From Caenorhabditis remanei (Eukaryota; Nematoda; Chromadorea; Rhabditida; Rhabditidae): a stretch of 64,000 nucleotides of DNA. This document shows positions 56,654-64,000 of this stretch, piece by piece; position 1 is the stretch's first letter, and each line of letters starts with the position of its first letter. A model generated the notes under the pieces. That model did no database searches and had not been told where the DNA came from. It was given only the letters and a program-made list of their open reading frames with translations. Location: positions 12,586,001 to 12,650,000 of the forward strand of contig NC_071331.1 of assembly GCF_010183535.1 (NCBI RefSeq), read 5' to 3'. A program made the position numbers and the translations under genes.

Positions 56654-59568
56654 ATCTCTTGGATTCGTATCTAATCAATTAGCTTTTCTATCCATAACTC
56701 TAGTCCAGATTCTTTCACCCCTGTTTGGTTCTGTTACGGGTATCCCTTCTTGTGTGTTTGTACATATGAATATAAAAATTAATTTTATATAATCAAGTTT
56801 ACCAAGAAAATTTTCTAGTCCCTACGGAAACATGAAACGAAAAAGATATTAAACAAATCAAAAATCACCTGTTTCACCACAAAATTAAAATCACTTGTAT
56901 GCAAAAGTCAGTAGTGACAAATTTGGGGTTGTGAATTTCAAAATTCTGTTCCGATATTTTAAGAAACGACTATCACGCAAACCCCGTCTCATAATTTTCA
57001 ACCATATATGACATTTTCAATTTTCTTGATCTCTGTGAAGTCATAGCACATCTTGAAAAATCACGAGAAGTACATTTTGTATCTGCAGTCGCCTACATTT
57101 TGATGTTCGGGAAAGAGATCTCTGATATCATTTTTCACACTTTCGAATTCTGAATCTTCTATTCCCCACATGACGTCTCATACTTTTTGCAATTTCTTCA
57201 CGAAAAAAAAACCTGAACCCACAAAAAAGTAAAACAAAATTCATTTTGCCCTTTTCCTTTCACCACTTTCTTCTTTCTCGTATTCCCCGCTGAAAGATTC
57301 ATCAATTCTTTTCCTCCTTTTTTCCACTCCTCCTCGGTTTTTTCTTCTTTCAGAAGATGTTTGGCACCCTATCTAATTTCGGAAACCTTTTTCTCCTCCT
57401 CTTCATCTCGTTTTTTATTTTGTAGTCGTCAGAATACTCAGAAGACGTTAGGAGTACTTCAGATGACGACGTGAGTCTTCAGATGGAATTCAGAAGTTGT
57501 AAAAGAAGAAGACAAAGTCAAGATGTTGAAGCAATCAAATTCAATTTCTCCATTCTCGATTGTCTTTTTCTTTCAATCCAGTTCCTTTTCTTTTTGTTTT
57601 TTTCTCCCTAAAAATGGCCAAAGACGTATTCAGCAACAGTTAAAAACAATCGCAGCAAGTGCATAATTTATTGCAGAAAACTGTTTTTTCCTTATCCAAA
57701 AATAACCTTTACAATACCATAAACATTGATAACTTCTGTTTGAAACTGAACTAGAAAATTCTAGTTTCAGAATAAAAGTAAGAGAGAGAGAGAGAGTAAT
57801 CCGAAGTGAGAACAGAATGACGTCCTCAAACCGAAAATCGAAACAAAAAGTTAAAGTTCGCACAACTTGTGATTGTGTTGATGATTCGATTCGTTTCATA
57901 TTTTTTATAGTTTTTATCACTTGACACATTGTTTTTCATTTCTATTCTTAGACAATGGATTCTGTTGGTTTGTGGGAGGAGAAGTGAAGACTGTCCTATT
58001 GAAAACAAACTGTCAGAGTTCAAACTTTTGCAAAAAATTAAAAGAGAAACATAAACTGAAGTATTTTTAAACTGAAGAATATTAAAAATTATCTTCAAAA
58101 CTCATCAAAAATCTCCCTGAAACAGTACTTTTGGTATTTTCATTTTTGAGATTTCCTTTTTGTAAAAAATGGCTTCAACTAATTATGAGATCATCTTTTT
58201 TTTGCGTATCTTCATGTGTCCTAATTTCTGTTCAATTTCGGTAGAGCACTCTAACGAAAACCACGTTGTCCTGATAACTCTCCGAATCAACTCAAAACTC
58301 CCTCCAACTTCATTTCTCACTATTCCCTCTACTCTGTTTTTGTTTTCTCGTCGTTTTTCTTTCTGTGCTGGAAATTGAACCAATTTGTATTCTCCACTCT
58401 TTTCTACTTATTCTTTTTCCTACTTCAAAACATGAGAATTTCAGTTCATTTTGTATTTTTAATCCTCTGAAAATCAGAATCAAAGCATGTTCAGAATTGA
58501 ATCTCGATTCCGGATTTCGGTAACTGGAACTTACAAAAATATGAAGGCAAGTTTATTACTGTTTCGCCATGATATCTTAATGTGCCAGTATAGTTTCTCA
58601 GTACTAACTCCTATTTCATCAAATACATTTCCAATCAATCATTGCAGTCCTGAAGTTTGTCTGGTAAAACTTCCATTTTTCTCAATTTAATTCCACTTTT
58701 CTTCCTCCCTCAACTATCCAGACGTAAAACTTTGAACTCTCGGCTGTAAATACGATAACTATTTAACCTCATCAATCAAATTGTCTGCAATGTTTACCAA
58801 ATCCGTAACACAAATCAACGACTATTAGATTTCTGATTCTTCTGAATTCACGTGAATCTATTTCCAAACAGAGATTCAAAAACGAGAAGCACTTTGGTGC
58901 CCATTTCATTTTTTCTTCTTTTTCTGTTTATTCCATCAAAACACTTTTCTTTTCTATGACTGCGTCTCTCTGTCTTACATACTCTCTCGTTGCTACTCAA
59001 GTTACAAACATCCAGGCGTGTATGTCAATTCTTCAATTCACAAGTCATCTTCACCCCTTTTGTTTTTTTTCGAAGTGTCGGTACAAAGTCTTTTGAAAAT
59101 AGGTTAGAGATTGGGATTCTATCAAGTTGAGATAGAGCTCAAGGTAAAAAGTACTTATCTTAATGTTGCTTTCACGGGAACCAACATCTGTATCTTGTGC
59201 TAAACTATTTCTCGATTTTAGAATTATCGAAAAGTTATCAAACGGGCCTAGAGCTGTCTTCAACCCAAGTACTCCAATGTAATTTACGATACGATCTTCG
59301 GAAATAGTAAATCCGACCATCATCTGACCGCCAAGACTGTCCGAACAATACAATATTGGATTAAGCTTTTCTTTGTACCTCAAGGTTTGAAAACTGTAGT
59401 TTTTTCAAAACCGTCTTCCTCATCTACAAAAGTTATGCGGTTTTTTCTCCTCGAAAGCATCCAATATAGCTCAAAATTCTAGACAACCGTAACGAATTCA
59501 TGTAACAACAACAGAAGTATCGTTGACACACATTCTCCTCCTTCTTCGATATTTCCCTTGTTTTCAAT
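56654..59568. other. Intergenic region before the retrotransposon
   Basis: No established gene. An exon-like plus-strand frame at 57426-57611 starts right after TTTTGTAG and reads SSEYSEDVRSTSDDDVSLQM then FRSCKRRRQSQ. A GA microsatellite lies at 57781-57797. The frame at 59051-59383 (minus) is not supported. Confidence 0.45.
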
Positions 59569-60073
59569 TGTCGCGCCCAGCGGACGCGATTTATAATTGT
59601 TCCATAATTATTCTATAATTGTTGCATCATTTTTTCCATCTTCAACCACTTTCACTTTCCTCCGAATCGTGCCCTCCCTTCCATCTATTGAAGTAATTAT
59701 CCTCCCACCTACTCAAGCGAAACCTTCTCGTTTCGCCTCAATTGCTTTCCCGCATCGGCACGTCAATTACCTTCTTATGGTTTTTTGAGGACGAAGGATG
59801 GCCTTGGCAACGCAACAATTTGGCAACAATTAGGCACCGGTCTTCTTGACTATAAATACTCTTGTATTCTGTACTTTGGCATGATTTACTGCTTCCCCGA
59901 AGCACAGTTTGATTCCCATCCAACTCTCCCGTGATTTCGTCTCCCCTTCGCTTTCTTCCCTTTCTTCACCCCCTTTTATATTACTTCGATATATATTCCT
60001 TCAATAAACAAATACCACTGAACCCTTATACACCGATTTACCGGAGACTCTAGAGAATCTAGGGGTCCCGACA
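59569..60073 (+). repeat. 5' long terminal repeat (inferred limits)
   Basis: The limits were chosen as TGTC at 59569 and GACA at 60070-60073, a short inverted repeat of the usual TG...CA type, directly before the primer site. Inside are TATAAATA at 59851-59858 and AATAAA at 60003-60008, as expected for promoter and poly(A) signals. The right end is firmer than the left; comparison with the 3' LTR would settle both. Confidence 0.6.
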
Positions 60074-60074
60074 T

Positions 60075-60087
60075 TGGTGCATCGACC
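60075..60087 (+). other. Probable tRNA primer-binding site
   Basis: TGGTGCATCGACC begins with TGG, the complement of a tRNA CCA end, one base after the inferred LTR. The matching tRNA 3' end would be GGTCGATGCACCA. I cannot name the tRNA. Confidence 0.55.
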
Positions 60088-60340
60088 AAATCGAGCAATT
60101 GGAGGATTTATCCAGGTACGTCCCATTCCACTCAGTGGAATATACCGGTCCTTGATCGGCGCTATAACAGCCAGCTATAATAGCTTAAGCCACGTACGGA
60201 TATCGGCAACCCTCACACCTCATCGGCGGTGCTTTAATCAGTTACTTCGAAAACAGTACCTATAATCAAACGTTTATCCATCATTAGTACAAAAATCCTA
60301 AAAACCAAAAAACAAAAAACTTTTCCCATAACTTTGAAAA

Positions 60341-63300
60341 ATGTCTTCTTTAGAAGAAGTACGCGAAATAAAAGATAGAATTGTTGACTTACAAAAACAA
60401 ATAAACAGCAACCTTCATAGTTCTAAGCATACTACGCTCCACGCGGTCCCATCCAAAGACCGAGCAGACACCAATAATGAGACAGTTGAGGATTATCTTG
60501 GCAAATATATGGTTACTCTTCGCTCAGAAGAAGCAAAATTTAAAGACCAGTACAAAACATATAAAGAAGAACTTTATAAAGGATTGAGTGAACTTTACCA
60601 AGCCCCTATAGGAACCACATTTGCAGAACAAGCAATCAAATATGCCGAAGAAATTGAGAAAGGTGACACAACCGTCAGAGAAGGAATCTCCGAGATCGAA
60701 AAGCGTCTCCAGAATAGACACGAAACAGCGAACGAAGTCGCAGATGAGGAAAATGTCCAGAAGTATGGAGAATACAGATACAAAATCAGAGAATATGAAC
60801 CAGCCCCACAATGGAGAAAGGAACAACAACCGATTCAGGTAAATCATCAAAAAACCAAAAAGCACATGTTAAGTAGTAGAGATATGGAAATCCCTATTTT
60901 TTATGGAGATATCGCGGAGTGGCCCGCATTCTTCATGATGTTCGACCCAATGGTAGCTAAAAACGAGGATTTCTCAGATGTTATGAAGCATAACATATTA
61001 AGACAACATTTGAAAGGCGCAGCCTACGACATAGTCAGACCATTTAAGACAGATGGTACTGAATTCAAAACAGCCCTAAATAGACTGATCAAGATGTATA
61101 ATGCAGAAAATAAGCAATACGATCATTTTTGGCAGAAACTTACTAGTTTACCAAAAGCTAGAGAAACTGCGAATAGTTTGAGAGCGCTACATAATGAGAT
61201 GTTAGCAATTACTAATGCCCTAAAACCATTTGGCGATATAGAATCGCAAAATTTCCAGTCAGTAATCAGAAGCAAAATTCCCAAAGCTACCTTATTAGAA
61301 ATCTTGAAAGCCAAACCGAGCAACACAACTGACCTATTGAAAACTCTCGATGATATTATCGAGATAGAAGAATTAGCTTATAGATCTAATCTTCAACCAG
61401 AAAAAGAAGAGAAATCAGTCTTCGCCCTAAGACAAAGTAACGCAAATCCTAGGCAAACACAAAGAAAATGTAAGTATTGCCAGAGAAACAATCACGCCAC
61501 AAACGAATGTAAAACAGTCGCATCACTTGATGATAGAAGAGAATTCATCAAAAACAACCAATTGTGCTTTAATTGTATGAATAGTGGACACAGATCCCAA
61601 GACTGTAGAACCCCAGCATGCCGAAAATGCAACACACGACATAACATGTCAATCTGCCCGAAAAATCAAAACCTGACTAGGAACAATCACACAAGCTCTC
61701 AAAACTCAAACTTCAGAAACTCAAACTCAAACTATAGAAACGGAAACTCATTCAAAACTCAGAACTCTCAATCGAATTCTTATCAGAAGAATTACAGAAA
61801 CTCAAACCAAGGATTCCAAAACGGAAATGGAAATCGCCAGCAGCAAAACTTCACAAACTCAAATCAGAGACCACAATGGAAACAAGGGCAAGGGACCCGA
61901 CCACAAGGGCAATCGAATCAACAAAAAGGGCAATGGAACCAACCACAAGGGCAAACACAGCAAAGAAACCAAGGTCAGTCAGCACCAAACCGAAACCAAA
62001 ATTCAAATAAAGTGAGTGGATACCAAGTAGGATCACATCACACATCGCTAATGATAGCAAACGCGCCAATTTACGTGAATGAGAGTATAGAAACTATCCC
62101 AGTCTTACTAGACTCGGGAGCAGACCAATCCTTCATATTAGAGGATTATGCAAATAGGGCAAATATGAAAATAGTTGAGAAAAACGTTGAAATCGACCTT
62201 TCTGTCTTTGGCAAAGACAAGTCTACTTTAGTTTCTAATAAAGTAGAATTCGATATTATAATAGATAGAGATGATATAACTTCTGTAAGAGTTGTAGCAC
62301 TCACTGTCCCCAAATTAACCGATCTTTTTAACCCGATCGAATTGACTAAAGAAGATAGAGAATACCTTGAAGAAGGTAATTATAAAACCATCAATATTAC
62401 AAAACCAGAGGCACCTGTCGCACTTATAGGATGTGATACATTTTGGAATCTAATGGCTGATGAAGCAAAAGAAAAATTGCCATCAGGTAGATTTATGATA
62501 GCAACTCATTTAGGACCACTTATTTGTGGCAAGTATGAAAAACCCGTGACTCTGACTCACGCACTTATGACAAGAGTAAACGAAGACTCTTGCCCAGAAA
62601 CAAGCCTCGAAGAATATTTTCAATTAGGAAATATAGGTATCACTGAAGAAACCAGCGAACCAACTAACCAAGATTTAATCGAAAATTTTGAAAAAACCGT
62701 AAAAATAAACAACGACACTAAGCGAATGATAGTCGCTCTTCCATGGAAACATGGACAGAGAGAAAAACTAGCAAATAACAAAGAAGTTGCCTTTTGTAGA
62801 CTGAAGCAACAATACTCATCCACTTCTCAAAAAGAAGCATGGAATAATTTGATTGAAAATTTCAAAATCATGGAAAATAATAGTATCATCGAAGAGATTG
62901 ATAACGATCCTAACATAGGCTTTTACATCCCGTATCAACTCGTTTTCAACAATAATAGTAATACTACTAAAGTCAGAACTGTCTTTGATGCCTCCAGTAA
63001 AAAACGAGGCGAAATAAGCTTGAATAACGCTCTGCATCAAGGACCATCCTTGATTCCTGACTTACAAGGAATACTTCTAAGAATTAGAATAGGAAAATAC
63101 GTTCTCAGTGGAGACATTGAGAAAGCTTTCCATGCAGTCGAAGTTAATCCAGAAGATAGAGATGCCTTAAGATTTTTATGGCTTAAGGATCCTAACATGC
63201 CACCTTCTAATGACAACATTAGACATATGCGTTTCACAAACCTCCCATTCGGAGTTAATTGTTCTCCGTATCTTTTGTCTATGGCAATTCTTTATGGAAT

Positions 63301-64000
63301 TCAACATTCCAACGCACCTAAAGAACTGATAGAAGCTATTGAGAATATGTGTTACGTAGATAACATGTTCATGACCACAGACGAAATTGAGAAATTACCA
63401 GAGTTATACACTCAAACAAAACACTATTTTAAACAAATAGGTATGAACATCCGGGAGTTTAGTGTCAACTGCCCAGAAAATTTCATTAACCCAGAAGATA
63501 GAACAACAAATCATGAAAACATTAAGATTCTAGGTTATAACTATTACCTAGAAAGCGATATTATGCAAGTAAGAAAACCTTCCTTTGAATATAACGTAAA
63601 CAAAATTCCGAGAATGAATAAACGCAAAATAGTAAGCGAAATTGCAACTATTTTTGATCCTTTGCAATACTTTGCACCTTTATACCTCGAAGGTAAATTG
63701 ATTATCAGCAGCATTGCTGACCACAACATAAAATGGACAGACATTGTCAATGAAGAAACCGTCTTAAAAATGATAGAATACCGCAAGAAAATTGACAACT
63801 CATCGTTGAAATTTAGACGTCATATCGACTACCAAAAGGAAGAGCCAGTCGGAATAGCGATATTCACAGATGCATCCGAAACGACATATGGTGCATGCGT
63901 GTACCTCAAAACAAAAAAGGAAGGAGAAGAAGGTCAGTTTGATACCCATCTTCTCATTGCAAAGCAAAGAATCGCACCAAAAATAAAAACTTTAACTATA
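60341..64000 (+). CDS. Gag-Pol polyprotein of a BEL/Pao retrotransposon, 3' truncated by window
   Basis: One frame runs from ATG 60341 to the edge, 1220 codons. Gag starts with a coiled-coil-like acidic/basic region. A DUF1759-type domain (IPIFYGDIAEWPAFFMMFDP then LKGAAYDIV, about 60890-61050) follows. Three zinc knuckles follow: CKYC...H...C at 61469-61510, CFNC...H...C at 61564-61605, and a CRKC variant with one residue fewer at 61619-61657. A long Asn/Gln/Ser linker precedes the aspartic protease (LLDSGADQS, 62105-62131). The reverse transcriptase has GDIEKAFH, LPFGVNCSPY and a YVDN box at 63353-63364. RNase H begins at TDAS (63866-63877). Gag forms particles; Pol copies RNA into DNA for reinsertion. 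The YVDN box departs from the usual YVDD. Confidence 0.93.
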   Translation, partial: MSSLEEVREIKDRIVDLQKQINSNLHSSKHTTLHAVPSKDRADTNNETVEDYLGKYMVTLRSEEAKFKDQYKTYKEELYKGLSELYQAPIGTTFAEQAIKYAEEIEKGDTTVREGISEIEKRLQNRHETANEVADEENVQKYGEYRYKIREYEPAPQWRKEQQPIQVNHQKTKKHMLSSRDMEIPIFYGDIAEWPAFFMMFDPMVAKNEDFSDVMKHNILRQHLKGAAYDIVRPFKTDGTEFKTALNRLIKMYNAENKQYDHFWQKLTSLPKARETANSLRALHNEMLAITNALKPFGDIESQNFQSVIRSKIPKATLLEILKAKPSNTTDLLKTLDDIIEIEELAYRSNLQPEKEEKSVFALRQSNANPRQTQRKCKYCQRNNHATNECKTVASLDDRREFIKNNQLCFNCMNSGHRSQDCRTPACRKCNTRHNMSICPKNQNLTRNNHTSSQNSNFRNSNSNYRNGNSFKTQNSQSNSYQKNYRNSNQGFQNGNGNRQQQNFTNSNQRPQWKQGQGTRPQGQSNQQKGQWNQPQGQTQQRNQGQSAPNRNQNSNKVSGYQVGSHHTSLMIANAPIYVNESIETIPVLLDSGADQSFILEDYANRANMKIVEKNVEIDLSVFGKDKSTLVSNKVEFDIIIDRDDITSVRVVALTVPKLTDLFNPIELTKEDREYLEEGNYKTINITKPEAPVALIGCDTFWNLMADEAKEKLPSGRFMIATHLGPLICGKYEKPVTLTHALMTRVNEDSCPETSLEEYFQLGNIGITEETSEPTNQDLIENFEKTVKINNDTKRMIVALPWKHGQREKLANNKEVAFCRLKQQYSSTSQKEAWNNLIENFKIMENNSIIEEIDNDPNIGFYIPYQLVFNNNSNTTKVRTVFDASSKKRGEISLNNALHQGPSLIPDLQGILLRIRIGKYVLSGDIEKAFHAVEVNPEDRDALRFLWLKDPNMPPSNDNIRHMRFTNLPFGVNCSPYLLSMAILYGIQHSNAPKELIEAIENMCYVDNMFMTTDEIEKLPELYTQTKHYFKQIGMNIREFSVNCPENFINPEDRTTNHENIKILGYNYYLESDIMQVRKPSFEYNVNKIPRMNKRKIVSEIATIFDPLQYFAPLYLEGKLIISSIADHNIKWTDIVNEETVLKMIEYRKKIDNSSLKFRRHIDYQKEEPVGIAIFTDASETTYGACVYLKTKKEGEEGQFDTHLLIAKQRIAPKIKTLTI

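Larger units (their letters stand above)
59569..64000 (+). mobile_element. BEL/Pao LTR retrotransposon, 5' part
   Basis: The order is 5' LTR, primer-binding site, leader of about 250 bases, then a single gag-pol frame that is still open at the right edge. Family placement rests on the gag domain, the DSGA protease upstream of the RT, and the RT to RNase H order, all of the BEL/Pao kind (DUF1759, DUF1758, RT). The visible frame has no stop or frameshift, so the insertion may be young. Integrase and the 3' LTR must lie right of the window. The leader contains a CAGGTACGT splice-donor-like string at 60113-60121. Confidence 0.9.

Noticed and set aside
1..64000. CRISPR arrays, bacterial operons, phage or plasmid features
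   Set aside because: Intron-rich nematode DNA; no regularly spaced repeats or prokaryotic gene organisation.

Overview
The window is nematode nuclear DNA, almost certainly from a Caenorhabditis species other than C. elegans. It is AT-rich, with short introns (often 45-60 bases) ending in TTTTCAG. It carries three worm genes that can be recognised from their translated exons: csn-5 (COP9 signalosome JAMM protease), skn-1 (Nrf-like stress and development factor) and bec-1 (Beclin 1). From memory, C. elegans has skn-1, bec-1 and a C-type lectin gene together on chromosome IV, with csn-5 nearby, so this looks like the syntenic block. The proteins differ at many positions from the C. elegans versions I remember, hence a sister species.

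Layout. Positions 1-15500 are mostly minus-strand genes: a four-span membrane protein running off the left edge, two adjacent SRSX-like chemoreceptors, two SRD chemoreceptors, and an F-box-associated-like protein. A plus-strand secreted Ala/Pro repeat protein interrupts them. csn-5 (plus) is divergent from the F-box-like gene. skn-1 (minus, 19117-27438) follows with eight exons for the long isoform, an internal alternative first exon, and a complete C-type lectin gene on the opposite strand inside one intron. bec-1 lies 475 bases upstream of skn-1 on the same strand.

After a 3.4 kb gap come a 136-residue unknown protein with a MITE-like element in its intron, a third SRD receptor, and two tandem secreted cysteine-rich paralogs. 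Next is a compact pair on the plus strand: a 56-residue single-span membrane ORF ending 24 bases before an uncharacterised acidic/basic protein. Two predicted BPI/LBP-type (TULIP) lipid-binding genes follow on opposite strands. The right edge is the 5' half of a BEL/Pao LTR retrotransposon: LTR, primer site, gag with zinc knuckles, aspartic protease, reverse transcriptase and the start of RNase H.

How it works together. There is no bacterial-style operon or single pathway here. The themes are stress and proteostasis regulators (skn-1, bec-1, csn-5), expanding chemosensory receptor families, and secreted proteins of possible host-defence type (lectin, BPI-like, cysteine-rich pair). Exon lengths are strikingly conserved between local paralogs. 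Exon coordinates were worked out by hand from splice signals and reading-frame phase, not by alignment or RNA data.
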